From assembly GCA_964432205.1 (NCBI GenBank), contig CAYSMK010000021.1, positions 25,463-89,462 on the forward strand: a stretch of 64,000 bases of DNA. Reading direction: 5' to 3'. Position numbers and translations under genes: made by a program. The notes under the pieces were generated by a model, which was not told the DNA's origin, made no database searches, and was given only the letters and a program-made list of their open reading frames with translations. Source of the stretch: Geomobilibacter sp964432205. GTDB lineage: Bacteria > Desulfobacterota > Desulfuromonadia > Geobacterales > DSM-12255. Below, piece after piece: positions 35,210 through 44,518 of the stretch. Position 1 is the first letter of the stretch. Each line of letters starts with the position of its first letter.

Positions 35210-36465
35210 ATAACCACCGGCAGAACCGTACCCCCCTCGGGGATGACGTAGGCAGTGTAATCGTGCGGCAGCCTCTGTTCCGCAAGGGCCAATGCATCAT
35301 CCAGGCTTGACGCCGGGGTCATCTGCATGGTCCGCACCTCTTCCGGGGGGAGGTCGGATACCAGGATCACCTGAAAGCGCTGGGCCTTCTGCAGGGTGGC
35401 GTAGGCTGTCTGACCGTTGATTTCATAATGATGTCGGAGATGGGCCTCAAACTCGGACAGCTCCCGGAAGCGGAACCAGTTGAAGAAGGTGGCGTTGCCG
35501 TAGCCGTCCCGGCACTGGGCGAGCAGTATCATGACGCCGCCCTCTTTCAGGGCCTGGCAGCCGTATTCCATCGATTTGTGGGCCTGGATCAGGTTTATGT
35601 CCTTGGGGAAGCCGCCACAGGAAACCACCACCAGGTCGGACCGCTCCGCCATGGGGTAACTGAAATGTTCGGCATAGGTGCGGCTCCCCGCGGCAAACGA
35701 TTCCTGCCAGTCACCGGCAAAGGCGGCGATAATCCTTTTGTCCGGGGCAAGAACGGTATTCAGGATGAAGGCGGGTTTGACCATGGCGCATGCCTCCATC
35801 ATCGCCTGGTGAACCGGGTTCCCCTCAAGGTTGCCGGTCGTGGCCAGCGGGTTCTTCCCGGTTCCCTCACCGTGGTTGAGCACGGCAAAATGGCTGGCCA
35901 TGCAGCTCTTGCGACTGGCAACACCGGGAAGGATGCTCTTGCGGCTGCCACCGAAGCCGGCGAAGTAGTGAAACCCGATGGTGCCGGTGAGGATTACTAC
36001 CTCTGCCTCTGCCACCCTCCGGTTGATCTCCACCGGAATACCGTTCGACGTGACCCCGATCTGAACCAGTCGGCCCGGATCATCGCAGTCGTGGTCAATG
36101 ACGCGAATCCGGCCGAAAAGGGGGCCGAGAATCTTGTGGTGTTCGTGCTCGGTCTGCTGACGGTGGATGCCAAGGGCAATGATGATCGTGATGGCGGCAT
36201 CGGCAATCCCTGCCTGATTGAGCCGGGCAACCAGCCGCGGCAGGTAGATCTCGCTGCCGGTATAGCGGGTGATGTCGGACGTGACGATGACCACCCGCTG
36301 ACCGGAATGCAGTGAGGCAAAGAACGGTGCATTAGCGTCGAGTGCCTGGTCAATGAGGGTTTCGGGTGATTCGGCCGGCAGCGTGGGGCGCGCCTGGATG
36401 ATGCCCCGTAGATGCCGTTCGGGTGACTGCAGGGAGAATGCGGTGTCGCCGTACTTCAGGTCCAT
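35206..36465 (-). CDS. larA: LarA-family nickel-pincer lactate racemase homologue
   Basis: The 419-residue product belongs to the LarA (DUF2088) family. LarA interconverts L- and D-lactate with a nickel-pincer nucleotide bound to a lysine. The signature HYFAGFGGSRKSILPG near residue 168 supplies the histidine and the cofactor lysine; further histidines occur in ALGIHRQQTEHEHHK near 97 and ASHFAVLNHGEG near 190. The cofactor genes larB, larC and larE are not in the window. Other 2-hydroxyacids are used by some family members. Its position next to glcD/glcF supports lactate. The last codon falls in a repeat element. Confidence 0.88.
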   Translation of the reverse strand: MDLKYGDTAFSLQSPERHLRGIIQARPTLPAESPETLIDQALDANAPFFASLHSGQRVVIVTSDITRYTGSEIYLPRLVARLNQAGIADAAITIIIALGIHRQQTEHEHHKILGPLFGRIRVIDHDCDDPGRLVQIGVTSNGIPVEINRRVAEAEVVILTGTIGFHYFAGFGGSRKSILPGVASRKSCMASHFAVLNHGEGTGKNPLATTGNLEGNPVHQAMMEACAMVKPAFILNTVLAPDKRIIAAFAGDWQESFAAGSRTYAEHFSYPMAERSDLVVVSCGGFPKDINLIQAHKSMEYGCQALKEGGVMILLAQCRDGYGNATFFNWFRFRELSEFEAHLRHHYEINGQTAYATLQKAQRFQVILVSDLPPEEVRTMQMTPASSLDDALALAEQRLPHDYTAYVIPEGGTVLPVVM

Positions 36466-36510
36466 AGCGTCCTCATCATACCGGTCCTGTTGGAAAAGGG
36501 CAAGACCTAC

Positions 36511-36535
36511 GAAAAAGGGGGGCGTCGCCCCCCTT
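36511..36535 (-). terminator. Intrinsic terminator of the desulfoferrodoxin operon
   Basis: On the minus strand AAGGGGGG and CCCCCCTT form the stem and TTTTTC follows. It lies after the REP-like repeat, 170 bp downstream of the desulfoferrodoxin stop and just before larA. Confidence 0.7.
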
Positions 36536-36555
36536 CTGATTTACATGAATCCAGC

Positions 36556-36706
36556 ATTACAACAGGTTGCTCAAAAATGGTCAGATCGTCGCACCCGCAG
36601 AAAGCTTCGAGGGAGGCGTAGTACCCAAACAGCGGGCATAAACAGCGCTACGCCGCACTGAGGAGCTTGCGAGGACGGCGGCGAAATGGCCGTTTTTCTG
36701 CAACTG
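36556..36706. repeat. REP-like intergenic repeat, copy 2
   Basis: This copy shares GGAGGCGTAG and CAGCGCTACGCCGCAC with the element at 33.65-33.76 kb, but 21 nt separate the two halves here. Its ends, GTTGCTCAAAAATGG and CCGTTTTTCTGCAAC, are imperfect inverted repeats. Confidence 0.75.
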
Positions 36707-36707
36707 G

Positions 36708-37088
36708 TTATCCCTGAGCAGACCATTGGCCGTGGAGGTTGCAATACTCGCGCACCGTCACCTGGCCGGCCGAGATGGTGAATGTGGCTTCCGGGGCCTG
36801 CCCCGGTTTCAGCATTTCCCGGTAGACCTTACCGTCGGCAACCAGCTCGATCCACTGGATGTAGTGGCTCTCCTCCATCGGATGGGGAACGCTCCCCACC
36901 TTGACCGTGACGGTGCCGGTCCCCTTTTCGATAACCGGTACATGCTTTTCTTTGGATGCGTCGACAGTGTTTTCCTTCAGCAGCTGCATCGGCTCACCGC
37001 AGCAGACCAGTTCGCCATCCCCGGCGAGGAATATCTCGACAATGTTTCCGCAGAGAGCACATTTGTATACTTCCAATTTTTTAGCCAT
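36708..37088 (-). CDS. dfx: Desulfoferrodoxin (superoxide reductase)
   Basis: The 126-residue protein reduces superoxide to peroxide without forming oxygen. The N-terminal desulforedoxin-like Fe(Cys)4 site is CALCG near residue 10 with VCCGEPM near 28. The catalytic Fe(His)4Cys site is represented by EKHVPVIE near 46, VPHPMEESHYIQW near 66, and the C-terminal REYCNLHG with the cysteine and histidine ligands. It is the last gene of the PerR-rubredoxin-FprA-desulfoferrodoxin operon, which would also supply its electron donor. Confidence 0.95.
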   Translation of the reverse strand: MAKKLEVYKCALCGNIVEIFLAGDGELVCCGEPMQLLKENTVDASKEKHVPVIEKGTGTVTVKVGSVPHPMEESHYIQWIELVADGKVYREMLKPGQAPEATFTISAGQVTVREYCNLHGQWSAQG

Positions 37089-37131
37089 ACTGAAATCCTC
37101 CTGTCCTTGTCACGTTTGATGCATATCCTGA

Positions 37132-38349
37132 TCAGATGGTTTCGTGGTACGCCTTGACCCGTTGGGCAAAATTCTGGCCGAACTCGAAGCAGGCCTGTTC
37201 ATCCGCGATGGACGGCCGGTAGAGGAGCTGTATGCCGGGTTCCACCGTTTCCAGCCCCATCTTCTTCGCTTCCTCGATCGCCTCCTTGACCGCTCCTCCG
37301 CCCCAGCCGTAGCTGCCAAAGGCGCTGACAATGCGGTTCTTCGGACGTAAGCCGCGGAGGTGCGTGAGGAATTCCGCCACGGACGGATAGAGTATGTTGT
37401 TCAGGGTCGGGGAGCCGATCAGGGTGCCGCGGGATTTCCAGAACTCCTTGATGGCCACGCTCATGGGGGTTGCCCGCAGCTTGACGACCTTCACGTCGAG
37501 CCCTTCTGCCTTGATCCCCTCCGCAATCGGTACGGACATCTTTTCGGTGCTCTGCCACATGGTGTCGTAGGCAATGGCCACGCTCAGGCTTGCCCTGCCG
37601 TTGGCCATCTCAAGGTAGTGCCCAAGTACCTGCTGGGGATTTTTACGCCAGATGACCCCGTGATCCGGGGCGATCATGCCGATCTCCAGCCCGAGCTTCT
37701 GGATCTCCGCGATCTTGGACTTGATCAGGGCGCCAAAGGGCATCAGGATGTTGGCATAGTAGTCAATCACCGCATCGTCCAGTTCCGGTTGCGATGCCGA
37801 AGCGATGTACTCGTCCTCGAAACGGGAGGACGAGGCGATGTGCTGGCCAAAGGCGTCCTGGGAGAAGAGGATCTTGTCTTCCTCGGCGTAGGTCATCATG
37901 GAGTCGGGCCAGTGCAGCATGGCCGATTCGATGAACCGGAGGGTGCGCCTGCCGATCTTCAGCGTGTCACCGGTCTTGACCACCTTCATGTTCCAGTTGG
38001 TATTGTTGTAGTAGAACCGCTCCAGCCCTTTGCGGCCCTTTTCGGTCAGGTAGATGGTCGCCTGGGGGGCGAGCTCCATTATCCGATCGAGACTGGTGGC
38101 GTGGTCGTTCTCGATATGGTTGATGATCACATGCTTGATCCTGGACGGCTCCACGACGCTCTGGATGTTCTTCAACGTGATGTCGGCAAAGTCGTACTTG
38201 ACCGTATCGATGAGCGTGACTTCGTCATCCATGATCAGATAGTTGTTGTAGCTGGTGCCGCGTGGGGTCTCGTAGCCGTGAAAATCACGGACTGCCCAGT
38301 CAACGGCACCAACCCAGTAGATGTCGTTGGCAAGTTCAACAGGTTTCAT
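37132..38349 (-). CDS. fprA: FprA-family A-type flavoprotein (rubredoxin:O2/NO reductase)
   Basis: The 405-residue protein has an N-terminal diiron metallo-beta-lactamase domain and a C-terminal flavodoxin domain. Diiron ligands are visible in INHIENDHA near residue 75 (HxExDH), LHWPDSM near 143, SQDAFGQH near 160 and PDHGVIW near 223. The FMN region includes YDTMWQSTEKM near 260, SPTLNN near 305 and GSYGWGGG near 340. It reduces dioxygen or nitric oxide using rubredoxin, whose gene lies immediately upstream. The ATG at 38349 has GGAGGA upstream. It is the third gene of the oxidative stress operon. Confidence 0.95.
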   Translation of the reverse strand: MKPVELANDIYWVGAVDWAVRDFHGYETPRGTSYNNYLIMDDEVTLIDTVKYDFADITLKNIQSVVEPSRIKHVIINHIENDHATSLDRIMELAPQATIYLTEKGRKGLERFYYNNTNWNMKVVKTGDTLKIGRRTLRFIESAMLHWPDSMMTYAEEDKILFSQDAFGQHIASSSRFEDEYIASASQPELDDAVIDYYANILMPFGALIKSKIAEIQKLGLEIGMIAPDHGVIWRKNPQQVLGHYLEMANGRASLSVAIAYDTMWQSTEKMSVPIAEGIKAEGLDVKVVKLRATPMSVAIKEFWKSRGTLIGSPTLNNILYPSVAEFLTHLRGLRPKNRIVSAFGSYGWGGGAVKEAIEEAKKMGLETVEPGIQLLYRPSIADEQACFEFGQNFAQRVKAYHETI

Positions 38350-38398
38350 CAAATTCCTCCTGCGCTGAGGCCCGTCGGAACGGGACAGCACTGTTAAA

Positions 38399-38509
38399 TC
38401 AGGTCACTTCTTCGAACTGGTCGGCACCTGCGCCACAGACTGGGCAGGCTTCCGGCGGTTCGGGGCCTTCGTGGATGTAGTCGCAGATGACACAACGCCA
38501 TTTTTTCAT
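38399..38509 (-). CDS. Rubredoxin-like minimal electron carrier
   Basis: This 36-residue frame is easily missed because of its size. It starts MKKWRCVICDYIHEG and continues with CPVCGAG, giving the two CxxC knuckles (CVIC, CPVC) of a rubredoxin iron site. It is shorter than standard rubredoxins (about 52 residues) and lacks most of the sequence between the knuckles, so it resembles the short rubredoxin domain fused to rubrerythrin. AAAGGAGC precedes the ATG at 38509. It lies between the PerR-like regulator and FprA and is the probable donor for FprA and desulfoferrodoxin. Confidence 0.9.
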   Translation of the reverse strand: MKKWRCVICDYIHEGPEPPEACPVCGAGADQFEEVT

Positions 38510-38545
38510 GGGCTATGCTCCTTTTTCGTTGGTTTGTTGTTGGTG

Positions 38546-38992
38546 TCAGGCAGATATTCCCGCGTGGCAGTCGAGACAGGTTCCGGTAAATGTGATCGAG
38601 TAATCGGTGAGGTGGAATGCGGTCTCATCCGGTGACGGGATGGGGAGGTTGTTCAGTGCACTGCTCATGAGATCGCTTACTTTTTGACATTTCAGGCAGA
38701 CCAGGTGGTGATGGCGCTTGGTATCTGCATCGAAGCGGGCAGTGGCACCGGGGTTGCTGATCCGCTGGATGATCCCAAGATCGACGAATGCCTCGAGAAC
38801 ACGGTATACCGTTGTTCGCGAGATGCCCGGCAACCGGTCCTTGATGGCCGAATAGATCTGGTCTGCGGTCGGGTGGTCGGTCCGTCCGGCAAGATTCTCG
38901 AGGATCACTCTGCGCTGGACCGTCAAGGCAAGGCCATGGGCACGACAGACTGAGGCAAGGGACTGCAGTTTGGTTTCGACCTTGATTTTCAT
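38546..38992 (-). CDS. Fur/PerR-family metalloregulator
   Basis: The 148-residue product is a Fur-superfamily repressor with a winged-helix domain (HPTADQIYSAIKDRLPGISR near residue 40, TTVYRVLEAFVDLG) and a metal-binding dimerisation domain (KRHHHLVCLKCQKVSD near 93, TCLDCHAG at the end). The two CxxC pairs form the structural zinc site. As the first gene of an operon with rubredoxin, FprA and superoxide reductase, it is best read as PerR-like, responding to peroxide. The ATG at 38992 was chosen for family fit; starts at 39004 or 39058 are possible. No clear Fur box was identified. Confidence 0.88.
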   Translation of the reverse strand: MKIKVETKLQSLASVCRAHGLALTVQRRVILENLAGRTDHPTADQIYSAIKDRLPGISRTTVYRVLEAFVDLGIIQRISNPGATARFDADTKRHHHLVCLKCQKVSDLMSSALNNLPIPSPDETAFHLTDYSITFTGTCLDCHAGISA

Positions 38993-39144
38993 GGCGTCAT
39001 GCATGGATTGCAACCTGATCCCATTCGGGTGGGTGTACCGGGTCCGAATGATTCCCATTAGTGTTGTATCTGGTTGAGTATACCCGCTTTGAAAATCTAT
39101 GCAATGTTGTTGGGAAGATTTTTTTCAGTAAATACATTAAGGGG

Positions 39145-39173
39145 TTGACAATCAGGCCCTTTTCCTTTAACCA
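39145..39173 (+). promoter_or_regulatory. Possible promoter of hppA
   Basis: TTGACA at 39145 and TAACCA at 39168 are separated by 17 bp. The -10 match is poor. AGAAGGAGG precedes the hppA ATG at 39239. Confidence 0.4.
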
Positions 39174-39238
39174 TTCTGCGTTTCTGGGCACCCACACCTT
39201 TTGGTTGGAGATATTCGTAGAAGGAGGATTTTTTCGCA

Positions 39239-41278
<2,040 letters not shown>

Positions 41279-41294
41279 CGGGAACCGACTCCGG

Positions 41295-41330
41295 AAAAAA
41301 CGGCAGCGTCTCAGGCGCTGCCGTTTTTTT
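41295..41330 (+). terminator. Intrinsic terminator of hppA
   Basis: CGGCAGCG and CGCTGCCG form an 8-bp stem extended by A-T pairs, followed by seven T. It lies 17 bp after the stop. Confidence 0.9.
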
Positions 41331-41425
41331 GTATGCACAATGCCGCCAGTGCAAATTTTCCTGCTGTAGAGCGAAAGACCTATGGTATGCTTAGCACCCA
41401 CTAAGCTAGGGGGTACCAAGCCATA

Positions 41426-42097
41426 ATGAAAGTACGTCTGATCCTGCTTGCCCTCGTTGTCGCCGTCACCGGCTGCGCCTCTCAAGTCCCGATCGCCAGG
41501 AATTTTCCCATCTCATCCCAGAAGAAGGTCAGGTCGGCCCATCACTGGGACGTGCTTGCCGACGACATTACCGGCCAGACCCTGGCAACCATGAAGAAGG
41601 TCCCGGAACTGGACGGCAAGCCGCTCTTCATTTCCACCCGCGAAGAGAGTTCCACCTTCGGGTTTGCCCTGCGCAACTTCCTCATCACCCGGATGGTCAA
41701 CCGGGGAATGCCGGTTACGACCGAAATGGAGGGTGCCGTCGAGCTGCAGTACGAAACCCAGCTGGTCCGCCACGAAAGCAGCCGTTATGCCCATGTTCCC
41801 GGTACCTTCACGGCGCTGACCGCCGGGGTCTGGGTGCTGCGCGATCTCGTCGCCAACGGCTCGGGTGTCCTCCCCGCCTCCGTCGGGTTGGCTGCGCTGG
41901 CCGATTACGGTATGGGGCAGTACGCCGGCGGCGCCACCCCGACCGAACTGATCGTCACCTCGACCATCCTCAGGGACAAGCAGTTCGTCATGCGCAAGAG
42001 CGACATCTATTATCTGGAGGATGCGGACCTGGGACTCTTCATGAAGGAGAACAGCGTGCAGCGGCCGCTCAGGAAGCTGGAGGTCACCGACAGATGA
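41426..42097 (+). CDS. Lipoprotein of unknown function
   Basis: This 223-residue protein has a lipoprotein signal (MKVRLILLALVVAVTGC, lipid cysteine 17). The mature part is soluble, with a short hydrophobic Ala/Gly/Leu stretch at about 140-170 (LAALADYGMGQYAGG). No family is recognised. The stop overlaps the start of the FlgO-like gene in ATGA, so both are translated together. It may be an outer-membrane-associated partner of that protein. Confidence 0.82.
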   Translation: MKVRLILLALVVAVTGCASQVPIARNFPISSQKKVRSAHHWDVLADDITGQTLATMKKVPELDGKPLFISTREESSTFGFALRNFLITRMVNRGMPVTTEMEGAVELQYETQLVRHESSRYAHVPGTFTALTAGVWVLRDLVANGSGVLPASVGLAALADYGMGQYAGGATPTELIVTSTILRDKQFVMRKSDIYYLEDADLGLFMKENSVQRPLRKLEVTDR

Positions 42098-42645
42098 ATA
42101 AGCTCCATCTGCTCCTGCTGGCACTGTTCCTGTTGAGCGGCTGTGCCCTCTTTTCCCATCAGGCCGAGACGCCAATGTATGCTGCCGATGCACGCCTCAT
42201 TGCGGCCAGCCACACCGCCGTTGACCGGCTGCTGGCCTCTACACCCCCCACCAAGCGGCTTGACCGCCAGCAGCCGATCATTGTGGCCAGTCTGGTGAAC
42301 ATCGACGATCTGCAGAGTTCCCGGCTGGGACGCACCATATCGGAGCAGCTCTCAACCCGGCTTACCATGAACGGCTACACCGTCATCGAACTGAAGCTCC
42401 GGGGAAACATCTTCGTCAAGGAGGGGGCCGGTGAACTGCTCCTTTCCCGCGAACTGAAGGAGATCACCCGCAATCACCAGGCCCAGGCGGTGCTCGTCGG
42501 CACCTATGCCCCTTCCAGAGGTAGTCTCTTCGTGGATATCAAGCTGGTGGGGGTGGGCGACAACCAGGTAATTGCCGCCCACGACTACGCCCTGCCCATT
42601 GATGGAGATATCCGTGCCATGCTCTGGGAAGCCGGCAGTAGATAA
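42094..42645 (+). CDS. FlgO-domain lipoprotein
   Basis: The 183-residue protein has a lipobox (LLSGC, cysteine near residue 17) and a FlgO-type domain. Typical segments are IIVASLVNIDDLQSSRLGRT near residue 68, SEQLSTRLTMNGYTVIELKL, and ELLLSRELKEI followed by AVLVGTYAP. FlgO proteins in Vibrio are outer-membrane lipoproteins that help flagellar stability, but the domain is also common in non-flagellar settings. No flagellar gene is in the window. It is coupled to the preceding lipoprotein and lies 38 bp before a beta-barrel gene. Confidence 0.85.
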   Translation: MNKLHLLLLALFLLSGCALFSHQAETPMYAADARLIAASHTAVDRLLASTPPTKRLDRQQPIIVASLVNIDDLQSSRLGRTISEQLSTRLTMNGYTVIELKLRGNIFVKEGAGELLLSRELKEITRNHQAQAVLVGTYAPSRGSLFVDIKLVGVGDNQVIAAHDYALPIDGDIRAMLWEAGSR

Positions 42646-42683
42646 CTTTTGGATACGACACAACTCAATCACCGGGAGATGCG

Positions 42684-43295
42684 ATGAAAAAGAGACAGCT
42701 ATTGGGAGTGATTGCCGCCCTGCTTGCGCTGCCGGCCGTTGCCGGCGCAGAGGACACCTATCTGAGTCTCAAGGGGGGGGTGTTCCTTCCCAACGGCAAG
42801 AGCGGCAACGGGCTGAACAGTTTCGATGCCGGCTACAGTGTTGATCTTGGGCTGGGGGTCAAACTGGAACAGTATGTGGCCATCGAGCTCGGCACCGGTG
42901 TGTACACGGCAAAAGGGAGTACGGTAACCGACACGATCAGTGACCGTAAGGAGCTCTACGCCGTTCCGGTGACCGTGACGATCAAGGGGCTGCTGTCGCT
43001 GGAGAGGACCGAGCTCTATGCCGGTGCCGGCGGGGGGTACTACTTCGGGGCAATGGACAGGAAGCAAACTACCGCGGCAGGGACGGTGGACGAGACGTCC
43101 CATGGCGGGGCACTGGGGTATCACGTGGTGGCCGGAGCCGACTACCGGCTCAACAAGAGTGTCAGCCTAGGTGCCGAGTTCAAGTGGTTTGCCACTAAGC
43201 CGGAGCTTGAGTTCACCGAGAATGGCAGCAAGACCAAGAATAAATGGGAGCTGGGTGGCTCCACGTTTGGCCTTGCCGCCAAGTACTGGTTCTGA
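42684..43295 (+). CDS. Small outer-membrane beta-barrel protein
   Basis: The 203-residue product has a signal peptide (MKKRQLLGVIAALLALPAVA, cleavage after AGA) and a mature part of alternating strands with the pattern of an eight-stranded barrel, for example TYLSLKGGVFLPNG at the start and FGLAAKYWF at the end. The aromatic C-terminal residue is the usual beta-signal. It resembles OmpW/OmpA-like porin-type barrels. It follows the FlgO-like gene on the same strand and may form an envelope complex with the two lipoproteins. Confidence 0.85.
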   Translation: MKKRQLLGVIAALLALPAVAGAEDTYLSLKGGVFLPNGKSGNGLNSFDAGYSVDLGLGVKLEQYVAIELGTGVYTAKGSTVTDTISDRKELYAVPVTVTIKGLLSLERTELYAGAGGGYYFGAMDRKQTTAAGTVDETSHGGALGYHVVAGADYRLNKSVSLGAEFKWFATKPELEFTENGSKTKNKWELGGSTFGLAAKYWF

Positions 43296-43310
43296 TTGTT
43301 TGAGAACTGG

Positions 43311-44501
43311 CTATTGGCTCACCGTGACGTTGACCGTCACATCGGGATTCTGTACGCCACCGCTTCCGGTGGCGTAGATGTTTGAAACGGCAAAGTCCGT
43401 TGCGAGAAGGTTTTTGCCGGGGGCGACATCGCATTTCACCGTTGCGAATTCGCCCAGGCCGAAACCATCCTTCAGGTAGGCGATGGCCAGCGTCCTCGCT
43501 GCCGGGACGTAATTGGTCGTTACTGGATCGCTGGGTGATCCGCTGCCTGAGCCGATTACAACTCCGTCCAAGGTTGATCCGTCGGTTCCGGCCTTTACCG
43601 ACATCCCTTCCGGAAGTTGCAAGGTCAAGCTTACCCCCTTCAGAAAACCCCCGGTGGCAAAGGTCCCTGCCGTCGTCACGCCGATGTTCAGTTTTACATA
43701 ATACGTCTCGTCACCGATCGCTGCGAGGTTCGTCGTTGGGGTGACTACTCCGGTAACGTTTTGCGACGAACCGAGGAACCCGGTAAGTGCCGTGGCAAAG
43801 GCAGCAGCATTCGTTGCTGACACCCTGCTGGTTGTCGTGATATCCGTCAGATACGGTTCCATGGTAGTTCCCGATCCCTGCTGCGCCAGTGCGGCAAGAA
43901 CCAGGGCGTAGTCCCGCTGCTCCGTCGTGGCGGACTGGAAGGCCTGGGACGAGAGTTCTACCGGTTGGGCAGTGATTATATTCACGTTGAACAGGTCTGA
44001 CACGAGGTCATTGGCATTCCTGATGGCAGTTGAGGTGAGCGGTTTCGTCACTACTTTTGCCGCCGTCTTGGCAACTGCCCCGGATTCGACCAGCCGTACC
44101 GCCAGTTCGGTAAGAGGGGTGACAGCAACGCTCGCCGAGCCGCTGACGCTGTCCAGCGCCGCCCGCCGAACCACTGTCGTGCCGTCGGCCGCAAAAAGCT
44201 TGAGCACCACGGCGCCGCTGTAGGTGCCGAGCGAAAGCGAGTACGCCCCGTTCGACCCCGTCGTCGCCTGGGCGAGGAATGTTTCATTCCCGCTGCTGTC
44301 AAGGGCAAATGTCTTGATGGTCATACCCTGTTCGGCTAGTTTCTGCGTACTCGCCGTCGCGGCCACACCGCTGATGGTCTGCTGGCCGGTAGTGTTGCTT
44401 CCACCGGCGGTTCCGGTCGTAGTCGTGCTCCCGCCGCCGCCACACCCTGCCAGCGCCAGGGATAGTGCCAATATCGCTGCTGCAATGCCTTTGCGCATCA
44501 T
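43311..44501 (-). CDS. Lipoprotein with a possible cohesin-like C-terminal domain
   Basis: The 396-residue protein has a lipobox (LALAGC, cysteine near residue 18) followed by GGGG and a Ser/Thr/Gly linker. Residues about 35-120 resemble a carboxypeptidase-regulatory or Ig-like fold. The last 130 residues (KLNIGVTTAGTFATGGFL, SLTLQLPEGMSVKAG, LGEFATVKCDVAPGKN) have the spacing of a cohesin domain, including a Gly-rich turn before a late strand. The upstream gene ends with a dockerin-like repeat and is 17 bp away, which makes a cohesin-dockerin pair plausible. The assignment is tentative and rests on pattern recognition. The start has GGAGGAAGGA upstream. Confidence 0.75.
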   Translation of the reverse strand: MMRKGIAAAILALSLALAGCGGGGSTTTTGTAGGSNTTGQQTISGVAATASTQKLAEQGMTIKTFALDSSGNETFLAQATTGSNGAYSLSLGTYSGAVVLKLFAADGTTVVRRAALDSVSGSASVAVTPLTELAVRLVESGAVAKTAAKVVTKPLTSTAIRNANDLVSDLFNVNIITAQPVELSSQAFQSATTEQRDYALVLAALAQQGSGTTMEPYLTDITTTSRVSATNAAAFATALTGFLGSSQNVTGVVTPTTNLAAIGDETYYVKLNIGVTTAGTFATGGFLKGVSLTLQLPEGMSVKAGTDGSTLDGVVIGSGSGSPSDPVTTNYVPAARTLAIAYLKDGFGLGEFATVKCDVAPGKNLLATDFAVSNIYATGSGGVQNPDVTVNVTVSQ

Positions 44502-44518
44502 CTCTATCCTTCCTCCGT

